DNA of 10,707 nt from an uncultured Chloroflexota bacterium (GTDB lineage Bacteria > Chloroflexota > Limnocylindria > Limnocylindrales > Limnocylindraceae), in the NCBI GenBank assembly GCA_903938075.1, contig CAJABS010000152.1, forward strand, positions 1-10,707. Direction: 5' to 3'. Both the position numbers and the translations under genes were made by a program. How positions within the stretch are numbered: position 1 is the first letter of the stretch; the number at the start of each line of letters is the position of its first letter. This document shows, one piece after another, positions 1 to 6,580 of this stretch. The notes beneath the pieces are model-generated. The model did no database searches, was not told the DNA's origin, and worked only from the letters and a program-made list of their open reading frames with translations.

Positions 1-384
1 CCAAAGACGCACGTGATCTTCTTCCTCGACTCACTCGACTACCTGAAGGCCGGCGGCCGCATTAGCCCAGCCCGAGCGGCGATTGGCGGACTCCTTTCGG
101 TGAAGCCGATCATCGACATCATTGATGGCGAGGTTGTGACGCTCGACAAGCCACGCACCACGGCGAAGGCGCGCGAACGTTTCATGGAGCTGATCAGCGC
201 AGCACCGATTCAGGAGCTGACCATGCTGCACTCCGAGGCGCCCGACATTGAGGCGTTCCGCGACGAGGTCTGCGCTCGGTTCCCCGAGATCGCTGCCTTG
301 AAGCCAGGGATCGTTCGTGCGGGTGCGGCCATTGGCCCACACACCGGCCCGAAGGGTCTCGGCGTCGCACTGATCCGCGCCTAG
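1..384 (+). CDS. DegV family protein, C-terminal part (5' end outside window)
   Basis: The reading frame is open from base 1 to the TAG at 382-384, giving about 127 residues. The true start lies upstream of the window, so the GTG at 13 is an internal codon. DegV proteins bind a fatty acid in a two-domain fold and, in Firmicutes, act as FakB subunits that present fatty acids to the kinase FakA. What shows the family is the motif order: FFLDSLDYLKAGGRIS, then GGLLSVKPIIDIIDGEV, a RTTAKAR segment, and a C-terminal glycine-rich GPHTGPKGLGVAL end. These match the conserved LxYLxxGGRI, LxxKPIL..DG and GPGxxG blocks of the DegV C-terminal lobe. No partner kinase is visible here, so the ligand and pathway are unknown. 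It is followed by a 145-nt gap before the next gene. Confidence 0.9.
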   Translation, partial: PKTHVIFFLDSLDYLKAGGRISPARAAIGGLLSVKPIIDIIDGEVVTLDKPRTTAKARERFMELISAAPIQELTMLHSEAPDIEAFRDEVCARFPEIAALKPGIVRAGAAIGPHTGPKGLGVALIRA

Positions 385-469
385 CCACAAACCCTCGCGC
401 CGCCGCTCGTACGGGAGCGCTCCGCAACCTGCGCGCAACACCTTTTTGGGGCGCGTTGTAGGGTTGTGG
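385..469 (+). repeat. Long imperfect inverted repeat between degV-like gene and gdh
   Basis: The bases directly after the degV stop (385-395, CCACAAACCCT) pair with 460-469 (AGGGTTGTGG), giving 10 base pairs with one bulged A at 391. Continuing inward, 396-401 (CGCGCC) pairs with 450-455 (GGCGCG), leaving a 4-nt bulge at 456-459. Inside lies a small hairpin, CGCTC at 404-408 with GAGCG at 415-419, and a weaker CC-T5-GG at 441-449. This is seen in the sequence; function is inferred. It could be a 3' end structure or terminator for degV, or a regulatory element of gdh, since its right arm covers the possible gdh -10 box. Confidence 0.45.
459..464 (+). promoter_or_regulatory. Possible -10 box (TAGGGT) for gdh
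   Basis: TAGGGT fits the TANNNT -10 form seen before other genes in this window. It would place the transcript start near 471 and leave a leader of roughly 59 nt before the gdh ATG, so gdh would be a leadered gene with a Shine-Dalgarno site. No convincing -35 hexamer is seen at the usual distance. The box lies partly in the right arm of the 385-469 inverted repeat. Confidence 0.3.
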
Positions 470-485
470 GGATCGCCGCACGGCG

Positions 486-510
486 GCCGCCAGGCACCCG
501 CCAGGGCGGC
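486..510 (+). promoter_or_regulatory. Leader hairpin just upstream of the gdh ribosome binding site
   Basis: GCCGCC at 486-491 pairs with GGCGGC at 505-510, and inside it GGC (493-495) pairs with GCC (500-502) around an ACCC loop. The stem ends 5 nt before the GAGGTG ribosome binding site (517-522), so it sits in the expected 5' untranslated region and could affect translation start. No known riboswitch class is recognised. Confidence 0.35.
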
Positions 511-529
511 AGAGTAGAGGTGCACAACG

Positions 530-1780
530 ATGAGTTCACAGAAGAGCGCCTGGGCAGTTGCGCAGCAGCAGTTTGACCTTGCCGCAAAGCGGCTCGGTCT
601 TGATTCCGGCATCGCCGCCGTGCTGCGCGAGCCACGACGTCAGCTCACCGTGCACTTCCCTGTGCGCATGGACGATGGCTCCACGCGAGTCTTTGAGGGG
701 CATCGCGTGCAGCACAACCTCGGACGCGGCCCAGCGAAGGGTGGCATTCGTTTCCACGAGGATGTGAACATTGACGAGGTGAAAGCCCTCGCCATGTGGA
801 TGTCGTGGAAGTGCGCTGTGATGGATCTTCCGTACGGCGGCGGCAAGGGCGGCGTCACTGTTGACCCGAAGAAGTTGTCGTTGGGCGAACTTGAGCGCCT
901 CACGCGCCGCTTCACAACCGAAATCGCCGTCATCATTGGGCCAGAGTCCGATATTCCTGCGCCCGACGTGAACACCAACAGCCAGACGATGGCCTGGATG
1001 ATGGACACCTATTCAATGCACGTTGGCTACACCGTTCCTGGTGTCGTCACCGGTAAGCCGATTGCGCTCGGCGGCTCAAAGGGTCGTAACGAGGCGACCG
1101 CGCGCGGTGCAGTCTTCTGCATTCGCGAAGCGGCAGGCAAGATCAACCTCAACCTCAAGGGTGCAACGGTCGTTGTGCAGGGGTACGGCAACGCCGGATC
1201 CATTGCAGCGCGACTGATCAGTGAGCTTGGCTCGAAGGTCATCGCCGTCTCCGACAGCAGCGGCGGCATTCACAACCCAGCCGGACTCGATCTTGATGCG
1301 GTTGATGCGCACAAGAAGAAGACCGGGAGCGTCGTGGGCTTTGCTGGCTCGACGCCAGTGAGCAATCAGGCAATCTTGGAGATCGCCTGCGACGTACTGA
1401 TCCCTGCGGCTCTGGAGAACCAGATCACCGCGGAGAACGCGGCAAAGATCAAGACCAAGATCGTGGCCGAAGCGGCCAACGGGCCAACGACGCCAGAGGC
1501 GGACGACATCTTGTTCGCGAACGGCGCGATGGTGATCCCCGACATCCTCTGCAACGCCGGTGGTGTGACGGTGAGCTACTTCGAGTGGGTACAGGACCTG
1601 AACCGCGACTTCTGGGAAGAGGAAGAGGTCAACGTTCGCCTTGAGAAGAAGATGGTTCGCGCCTTCCACGAGGTCTACGACATGGCCCAGAAGGAGAAGA
1701 GCCACCTGCGAACGGGTGCGTATCTCCTCTCGGTGCAGCGTGTTGCCGACGCCATGAAGGTGCGGGGTATCTACCCGTAA
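530..1780 (+). CDS. gdhA: Glutamate dehydrogenase family (Glu/Leu/Phe/Val dehydrogenase)
   Basis: This 416-aa protein has the length of hexameric bacterial/archaeal NAD(P)-dependent glutamate dehydrogenases, which interconvert glutamate and 2-oxoglutarate plus ammonia in the cytoplasm. The N-terminal catalytic domain shows GPAKGGIRF (Lys70), MSWKCAVMDLP (Lys94), PYGGGKGGV with the catalytic Lys106, and PAPDVNT with Asp146. The C-terminal Rossmann domain begins around residue 211 with VVVQGYGNAG (GxGxxG-type loop near 218-223) and ends its second strand at SDSSGG (Asp242). The later VAEAANGPTTPEAD and DILCNAGGVTVSYFEW blocks are also typical. The ATG at 530 is supported by AGAGGTG at 516-522, 7 nt upstream. 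The substrate is most likely glutamate, but a branched-chain amino acid dehydrogenase cannot be fully excluded. Cofactor preference is not assigned. Confidence 0.95.
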   Translation: MSSQKSAWAVAQQQFDLAAKRLGLDSGIAAVLREPRRQLTVHFPVRMDDGSTRVFEGHRVQHNLGRGPAKGGIRFHEDVNIDEVKALAMWMSWKCAVMDLPYGGGKGGVTVDPKKLSLGELERLTRRFTTEIAVIIGPESDIPAPDVNTNSQTMAWMMDTYSMHVGYTVPGVVTGKPIALGGSKGRNEATARGAVFCIREAAGKINLNLKGATVVVQGYGNAGSIAARLISELGSKVIAVSDSSGGIHNPAGLDLDAVDAHKKKTGSVVGFAGSTPVSNQAILEIACDVLIPAALENQITAENAAKIKTKIVAEAANGPTTPEADDILFANGAMVIPDILCNAGGVTVSYFEWVQDLNRDFWEEEEVNVRLEKKMVRAFHEVYDMAQKEKSHLRTGAYLLSVQRVADAMKVRGIYP

Positions 1781-1793
1781 ACCCCCTGCGCGC

Positions 1794-1799
1794 TAGGAT
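1794..1799 (+). promoter_or_regulatory. -10 box (TAGGAT) for a likely leaderless transcript of the 205-aa gene
   Basis: TAGGAT ends exactly 6 nt before the ATG at 1806, the spacing at which transcription would begin on or next to the start codon. There is only 25 nt between the gdh stop and this ATG. The AGGAT could alternatively be read as a weak Shine-Dalgarno site (5-6 nt spacing), so read-through from gdh is also possible. No -35 element is evident. Confidence 0.45.
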
Positions 1800-1805
1800 G
1801 CGCAC

Positions 1806-2423
1806 ATGGCTGGCCTAGACCACGAAGAGCGCTTTCTCTTTCGCGAGGAGATCCTCGCGCTTGCCGCTGCGCTCACCGAGGGTTCGGCGCTCGATAACGT
1901 CGAGGACCTGCTCGTTGACCTGATCACCTCGAGCCACTTCGACGCCGAGGTGGTCACGCTGGAGCGCTCGCTGCAGGCGATGCTCGGCCAGCGCCAGGGC
2001 TCCACCTTGGTGACAGCGCTCACAGCAGCCCCCGAAGTCTTCGACGAGGTGACGGAGCTACGACTGCCGGCCGAGGTGGTTGATCGCCTCGCTGGGTGGC
2101 GCGCTCGTTTCGGCCTCGCCATTGATAACGCGCTGAGCTTCCTCTCGAACCCCGACGGCATTCAGGGGCACAACTTCACCACGCAAGTCGCACACGCCGA
2201 CGATCGCCGAACGTTGCAGGGACGACTCACCTTTGTGCGCTACAGCAATGAGTCGGAGTTCTTTATCGCCGACGCGAGCGTCTTCCTTCAGGTTGCGGCC
2301 GACCTGCTCGACAAGCTCGGCACGCACATCAGCCGTGATGATGTTGACCAGGAGTCGGTGACGCGCCTCAAAGAGGCGGTCAACCTCATCGAGCGCCGCA
2401 CCGCGCCGCGCGACGAGGCGTAG
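1806..2423 (+). CDS. Hypothetical protein, 205 aa, acidic
   Basis: I do not recognise a family. The protein is soluble-looking, with no signal peptide or membrane segment. The first half is predicted helical and rich in Glu/Asp/Leu (residues 1-60, LFREEILALAAALTEG and DNVEDLLVDLITSSHFDAEV). The middle has a LTFVRYSNESEFFIADASV stretch that looks like beta strands (about 142-160). The C-terminus is again helical and charged. It is probably co-transcribed with the next gene: its TAG is 4 nt before the ATG of the BioD/DRTGG protein, whose Shine-Dalgarno GAGG lies inside this gene's last codons. This tight pairing suggests a functional link, but no function can be stated. Coding looks real because the frame is continuous, starts behind a promoter-like box and joins an operon. 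Confidence 0.75.
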   Translation: MAGLDHEERFLFREEILALAAALTEGSALDNVEDLLVDLITSSHFDAEVVTLERSLQAMLGQRQGSTLVTALTAAPEVFDEVTELRLPAEVVDRLAGWRARFGLAIDNALSFLSNPDGIQGHNFTTQVAHADDRRTLQGRLTFVRYSNESEFFIADASVFLQVAADLLDKLGTHISRDDVDQESVTRLKEAVNLIERRTAPRDEA

Positions 2424-2427
2424 CCCG

Positions 2428-3552
2428 ATGACCGGCGCCGCGGGCGCACGGCAGCTCTTCCTCGCCGCGACAGGGCAGAACCGCGGCAAGACGACCACCT
2501 CTCTCGGACTCTTCGCCGCTTTCCGCGCGCAAGGGCTGAATGCGGGATTCATGAAACCGGTTGGGCAGCGGTGGATCACGATCGACGACACCCCCGCCGA
2601 CGAAGATGCGGCGTTGATGCGCGGCGTGTTTGGCCTGACCGATGCGGTCGCCCTTCTCTCCCCGGTGCAGATTCCGCGCGGATTTACGCGCAAGGTGATT
2701 GAAGGGGAGATCGTTGAGGATCTCGGCGCGAAGATCATCGCCGCTCAGGTTGAACTCGCGCAGCGACACGAACTGCTGCTGCTTGAAGGAACAGGACATG
2801 CGGGCGTCGGCGCTGTGATCGGCTTGAGCAACGCCGATGTCGCTGCACTGCTCGACGCGCCGGTGATCATCGTGAGCGAGGGCGGTATCGGTCGACCAAT
2901 TGACGAGATCGTGCTGAACGCGGCGCTCTTCGCCGCGCGCGGCGTTGAGGTTGCGGGGGCGATCGTCAATAAGGTTGACCTTGATATGCAGCCAGAGCTG
3001 CCGCGCCTTCTTGAGAAGGGGCTCGCGCGTCACGGGATTCCGCTCCTCGGCGTTCTTCCGTATCGCCAGATTCTCTCCAACCCCACGCTCGCGATCATTG
3101 AAGATGGCCTGCAAGGGGAGACCCTCTGGCCGGGTCGCGACATGGACGCAATCATCGGCCGCGTCTCTGTTGCCGCCATGCAGCCTGAACACGTGATGCA
3201 GCGCATCGGCGAGAGCGCCCTCATTGTGGTCCCTGGTGACCGTGAGGATGTGATTGAGGTGCTCGCGCAACTGTGGCTCGACGGGGAGGATCATCCCAAT
3301 CGGCCGCTCGGCTTCGTCCTCAGCGGCGGCTATCGACCGAGCACACGGGTGTTGGAGATGATCCGCAAGGCGAACATCTTCGCTGTGCTGATGGAGGGCG
3401 ACACGTACAGCGTTGCCGCCAAGGTGCACGATCTGTTGGTGAAGACACACCCTGAAGATGTGCGCAAGATTGAAGAGATCAAGCAGCTCGTTGCCGGCTC
3501 CCTCGATGTGGATCGCATTCTCGCCGCGGCGCGGCCAGTTCCAACGCGCTAA
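2428..3552 (+). CDS. BioD-like P-loop protein with DRTGG domain (stand-alone Pta N-terminal-type)
   Basis: This 374-aa protein resembles the N-terminal regulatory half of long phosphotransacetylases (BioD-like P-loop domain followed by a DRTGG domain) but lacks the catalytic phosphotransacetylase domain. The P-loop is ATGQNRGKTTTSLGL (about residues 14-28, Lys21/Thr22), followed by GFMKPVGQRW as in dethiobiotin-synthetase-like enzymes. Further P-loop-fold elements are LLLLEGTGHAGVG and VIIVSEGGIGRPIDEI. A segment with INKVD-like sequence (GAIVNKVDLD) follows. The DRTGG-like part (about 215-320) contains IVVPGDREDVIEV and GFVLSGGYRPS, with Ser in place of the usual Thr of TGG, then LMEGDTYSVAAKV. 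The spacing to the upstream gene (4 nt, with GAGG at 2415-2418) indicates an operon. Its ligand and role are unknown; an ATP-dependent sensor linked to acetyl-CoA metabolism is speculation. It ends 8 nt from the convergent panC stop. Confidence 0.85.
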   Translation: MTGAAGARQLFLAATGQNRGKTTTSLGLFAAFRAQGLNAGFMKPVGQRWITIDDTPADEDAALMRGVFGLTDAVALLSPVQIPRGFTRKVIEGEIVEDLGAKIIAAQVELAQRHELLLLEGTGHAGVGAVIGLSNADVAALLDAPVIIVSEGGIGRPIDEIVLNAALFAARGVEVAGAIVNKVDLDMQPELPRLLEKGLARHGIPLLGVLPYRQILSNPTLAIIEDGLQGETLWPGRDMDAIIGRVSVAAMQPEHVMQRIGESALIVVPGDREDVIEVLAQLWLDGEDHPNRPLGFVLSGGYRPSTRVLEMIRKANIFAVLMEGDTYSVAAKVHDLLVKTHPEDVRKIEEIKQLVAGSLDVDRILAAARPVPTR

Positions 3553-3560
3553 CCGGCCCC

Positions 3561-4421
3561 CTACGGGAGCGTGATCGCGTCGATCAGGCGCACCCCGTCA
3601 ACTACGGCGGCAAGAGAGACCAGCACCTCGCCCGATGCGGCATCACCAACGTGCGCATCTTCTGCAAGGGGCACGAGGCTTGCGCTATCGGCGAAGTCAA
3701 GATAGTCAAGCGTGACGCTCGGCTCGGCGGTGATTACCCGTTCGGCGAGGGTTCTGAGCGTGGCAACGCTCGTAACGCCAGAGGCATACGCCTCGGCGAT
3801 GAGCGAGAGCGCGACGGGGATCGTCTTTGCCGCCGCAACACGACCGTTTGCTGAGAGCATCTGATTGCGTGAGCTGAGTGCAAGATCATCACGATCGCGC
3901 ACGGTCGCAACGCGGTGAATGGTGATCCGGTCGCTCCGCTGCGCCGCCATCCACGCAACAACGCGCACCTGCTGCGCATCTTTCACACCGAAGTACGCCT
4001 CATCTGGGCGCACCAGATCGAATAGTCGTGAGACGACGGTCGCCACTCCGGCGAAGTGTCCGGGTCGCGAGGCACCCTCAAGTCTGCTTGCGAGCGGCCC
4101 CGGTTCAATCGTTGCAACTGTTTCGCTGGGCGGATAGATCTCGTCAACGGTAGGAGTGAAGAGTAGGTCTGCACCAGCAGCCTTGGCGAGCTGCTCGTCG
4201 CCCTCAAGGGTGCGCGGGTATCGCGCGACATCAGCGGCGTTCGCAAACTGCCGTGGATTGACGAAGATGGAGACGACCACGGTGGCAGCGGTGCGTCGAG
4301 CGGTGTCGATCAGCGCTGCGTGGCCAGCGTGGAGCGCCCCCATCGTTGGCACCAGCGCAATCGGGCGAGGCAGCTGTGCGAGTGACTGCTCAAGCTCTGC
4401 GCGAGTGGTTACGGTGCGCAT
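3561..4421 (-). CDS. panC: Pantothenate synthetase (pantoate--beta-alanine ligase)
   Basis: PanC condenses pantoate and beta-alanine with ATP to give pantothenate, AMP and diphosphate. The 286-aa length is typical. Visible motifs are PTMGALHAGH (residues 25-34, the HIGH-type nucleotide-binding motif with His31 and His34), FVNPRQF (53-59), EGASRPGHFAGVATVV (115-130), YFGVKDAQQ (143-151) and LALSSRN (180-186). It is the last gene of the coaX-coaBC-panB-panC operon and starts 15 nt after the panB stop. The region before the ATG has only weak Shine-Dalgarno character. Together with panB it provides the pantoate-to-pantothenate branch; the beta-alanine source (panD) is not here. Confidence 0.97.
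   Translation of the reverse strand: MRTVTTRAELEQSLAQLPRPIALVPTMGALHAGHAALIDTARRTAATVVVSIFVNPRQFANAADVARYPRTLEGDEQLAKAAGADLLFTPTVDEIYPPSETVATIEPGPLASRLEGASRPGHFAGVATVVSRLFDLVRPDEAYFGVKDAQQVRVVAWMAAQRSDRITIHRVATVRDRDDLALSSRNQMLSANGRVAAAKTIPVALSLIAEAYASGVTSVATLRTLAERVITAEPSVTLDYLDFADSASLVPLAEDAHVGDAASGEVLVSLAAVVDGVRLIDAITLP
3572..3586. other. Short hairpin at the convergent panC / BioD-DRTGG boundary
   Basis: TGATCG and CGATCA form a 6-bp stem around a 3-nt CGT loop. It lies in the last codons of panC and just beyond the stop of the convergent + strand gene. It could aid 3' end formation for the + strand transcript, but no T-tract follows, and a 6-bp palindrome can occur by chance in coding DNA. 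Confidence 0.2.
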
Positions 4422-4436
4422 CGCCTAGAGCCTGAG

Positions 4437-5276
4437 TTAGCGCGGAAGCTCGTCAAGGGCGGCGATGAGGGTTGCGTCCCCAGCGATCCCTTGCGCCGCG
4501 GTGGGGAAGGCGCCTGACTCTACGTTCTCGCGCCAGGAGGTGAGGGCGGCGATGGCCTCATCGCGAAGGTTGGCAATGCGCCCGGCGTGGCGCGGTGCGG
4601 TTGCGCCGAGTAGGCCGAGCAAATCGGGGAGCACCTGCACCTGCCCGGTGCAGCCGGCACCTGCGCCGATGCCGATCGTTGGAATGGTGAGACGACTGGT
4701 GATCGCGGCTGCAAGCTCCTGTGGCACGAGCTCGATCACGATCGCCGATGCGCCGGCCTCCTGCAGGGCGATTGCATCCTCGAGGAGTGCCGCCGCTGCA
4801 TCAGGGAGGCGCCCTTTCGCGCGCGGCTTACTCTCATTCAGCGATGACTGTGGCGTGAAGCCAATGTGCCCAATCACGGGAACACCACTGCGCACCAGCG
4901 CTGCAACGACGGGGGCCACGGTAACGCCACCCTCGAGCTTTACGGCCCCAGCACCCGCATCACGGATAAATCGAGCGGCGTTCTCCGCCGCCGTTGGGGC
5001 ATCAACGTACGAGAGAAAGGGCATGTCGCCAACCACCAGCGCGCTGCTCGTTGATCGAACAACGGCGGCGGTGTGATGCAGCATCTCGCTCATTCCCACG
5101 CGAACAGTTGACTCGTGGCCGAGTGCGACTTGCGCAAGGGAATCGCCCACCAGGATGAATTGAATTCCTGCTACCTCGGCAAACTCCGCGGTCGATCGAT
5201 CCCAGGCGGTGACAACGGCGAAGTGACCGCCCGCGGCGTGTGCGGCGCGCATGTCGGCAACGGTGTGCCGTGCCAT
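4437..5276 (-). CDS. panB: 3-methyl-2-oxobutanoate hydroxymethyltransferase (ketopantoate hydroxymethyltransferase)
   Basis: PanB transfers a one-carbon unit from methylene-tetrahydrofolate to 2-oxoisovalerate, giving ketopantoate. At 279 aa it is of usual length. Metal- and substrate-binding motifs are intact: VGDSL (43-47, Asp45), GDMPFLSY (83-90, Asp84), KLEGG (113-117, Lys113 and Glu115), GHIGFTPQS (136-144), the catalytic Glu182 in IELVP, GIGAG (202-206) and GQVQVLPDLLGL (211-222). Its ATG overlaps the coaBC TGA by one base (TGATG), so translation is probably coupled. The family often has Leu where this one has Phe in GHIGFTPQS, a mild change. It supplies PanC through ketopantoate reductase, which is not encoded in this window. 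Confidence 0.97.
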   Translation of the reverse strand: MARHTVADMRAAHAAGGHFAVVTAWDRSTAEFAEVAGIQFILVGDSLAQVALGHESTVRVGMSEMLHHTAAVVRSTSSALVVGDMPFLSYVDAPTAAENAARFIRDAGAGAVKLEGGVTVAPVVAALVRSGVPVIGHIGFTPQSSLNESKPRAKGRLPDAAAALLEDAIALQEAGASAIVIELVPQELAAAITSRLTIPTIGIGAGAGCTGQVQVLPDLLGLLGATAPRHAGRIANLRDEAIAALTSWRENVESGAFPTAAQGIAGDATLIAALDELPR

Positions 5277-6580
5277 CAGCTTGCTCGCGCTGCGAGGAGT
5301 GCCGCGACGCGGTCCAGGATGGCGTCAGCCACGACACGCTTCGGCGCCGGACCGACACGGGTGACGACATCATCCGCCCCGATGATCTCTGCTGCATTCT
5401 CGGCACTCTCAAAGCCGATGCCTGGTGCCGTGACGTCATTGGCAACGATCAGGTCGAGGTCTTTCTTTGCGAGCTTCTCGCGTGCGCGCGGCGTGGCACT
5501 CGCCTCTGCCGAGAAGCCAACGAGCAGAGTCTGTCGTGTGGCACGTGGCCCAAGCGCCTCTGCGACGCCTGCAAGCAGGTCGGGGGTTGGCGTCAGGCGC
5601 AGCGTGATCTCACCATCACGGCGCAACTTCTCTGCCGAAGGGCCGCCCGCGACACGGAAGTCAGAGACGGCGGCGGTGGCGATGAGCGCATCTGCAGGTG
5701 TTGTTGCACTGCCGTTCGGTGCGGCCAAGAGTGCGTCCTTTAGAGCCGTGCCCAGCGCGTCAACGCTCATGGCGCGCACGATGGTGACCCCTTCAGGGAG
5801 CGGCACGCTGACGCGGGCGGCGATCAGGATGACCTCGGCTCCACGGTCGCGCGCCGCCTCAGCAAGCGCGATCCCCTGACGACCCGACGAACGGTTCGCC
5901 AAGATGCGCACCGCATCGATCGGCTCTTCCGTGCCACCTGCGGTAACCACAATTTGTCGACCGGAGAGATCGCCAGCTGGTACTGCTGGCGGACGGCGGC
6001 TCTCGTTCGGCTCGCGAATCGGTGCGGCACCAATGGCGGCCACCACCGCGTCAACGATCGCCGCAGTCTCAGCGAGGCGGCCGACACCTGTGGCACCACT
6101 CGCTAGCGCGCCACTCTCCGGTGCAACAAGTGCGTAGCCAAAGTCGTCGCGCAGTCGGGTTGCATTTGTTTGGGTAGCGGCATGCGCCCACATCTCGCCA
6201 TCCATGGCCGGCGCAACAATCACGGGTGCGGTGGTGGCGAGGCAGGCGGCGGTGACCACATCGCCGGCGAGACCGCTCGCCATGGCGCCGATCCACTGTG
6301 CCGTTGCTGGCGCGATCAAGATCGCGTCAGCCGCGTCGGCGGCAACGATGTGACCGATGCGACCGTCGGGGAGAAGGTCGAGCAGGTCGGCATCAACAGC
6401 GTGGCCTGTAAGGGTGCGCAGTGTTAGGGGTGAAACGAAACGCGTGGCAGCTGGGGTGAGCAGCGCCTGCACATCAGCACCCTCGGCGCGCAGTGCGCGC
6501 ACGATCTCGGGCGACTTGTAGGCGGAGATGGAACCAGTGATGCCGAGGACAACGAGTCGTCCGGCGAGGCGCTTGCTCAT
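5276..6580 (-). CDS. coaBC: Bifunctional phosphopantothenoylcysteine decarboxylase / phosphopantothenate--cysteine ligase
   Basis: This 434-aa protein couples 4'-phosphopantothenate to cysteine and decarboxylates the product to 4'-phosphopantetheine. The N-terminal flavin-dependent CoaC domain (about 1-180) shows GITGSISAYKSPEIVR (13-28), HIV with the likely active-site His77, APATAQW (90-96), PAMDGEMW (124-131) and ASGATGVGRL (160-169). The motif usually written PxMNxxMW has Asp127 in place of Asn, and the flap position often occupied by Cys is Ser161. The CoaB domain (about 205-434) shows VTAGGTEEPIDAVR (212-225), ANRSSGRQG (228-236), VGFSAEA (354-360), the lysine-rich EKLAKK (368-373) and VANDVT (379-384). 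The start ATG overlaps the coaX stop as ATGA (6577-6580), and the stop overlaps panB. Both halves look complete. Confidence 0.97.
   Translation of the reverse strand: MSKRLAGRLVVLGITGSISAYKSPEIVRALRAEGADVQALLTPAATRFVSPLTLRTLTGHAVDADLLDLLPDGRIGHIVAADAADAILIAPATAQWIGAMASGLAGDVVTAACLATTAPVIVAPAMDGEMWAHAATQTNATRLRDDFGYALVAPESGALASGATGVGRLAETAAIVDAVVAAIGAAPIREPNESRRPPAVPAGDLSGRQIVVTAGGTEEPIDAVRILANRSSGRQGIALAEAARDRGAEVILIAARVSVPLPEGVTIVRAMSVDALGTALKDALLAAPNGSATTPADALIATAAVSDFRVAGGPSAEKLRRDGEITLRLTPTPDLLAGVAEALGPRATRQTLLVGFSAEASATPRAREKLAKKDLDLIVANDVTAPGIGFESAENAAEIIGADDVVTRVGPAPKRVVADAILDRVAALLAARAS

Noticed and set aside
441..449. CC-T5-GG near the degV end as a Rho-independent terminator
   Set aside because: The T run is inside a tiny 2-bp stem rather than after a strong GC stem, so it does not fit a terminator by itself.
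31..612. 193-aa open frame on the - strand across degV, the gap and gdh
   Set aside because: Overlaps two real genes in antisense and is rich in Arg, Ala and Cys without family motifs.
1076..1705. 209-aa open frame on the - strand inside gdh
   Set aside because: Opposite a gene with an intact catalytic and Rossmann domain; no motif or ribosome binding site found.
2386..3450. 354-aa open frame on the - strand
   Set aside because: It lies fully opposite the well-supported BioD/DRTGG gene and the end of the 205-aa gene; its composition (many His, Arg, Asp) is typical of an antisense frame in GC-rich DNA and shows no known motif.
4465..5076. 203-aa open frame on the + strand opposite panB
   Set aside because: Antisense to a clear panB with all active-site residues; no independent support.
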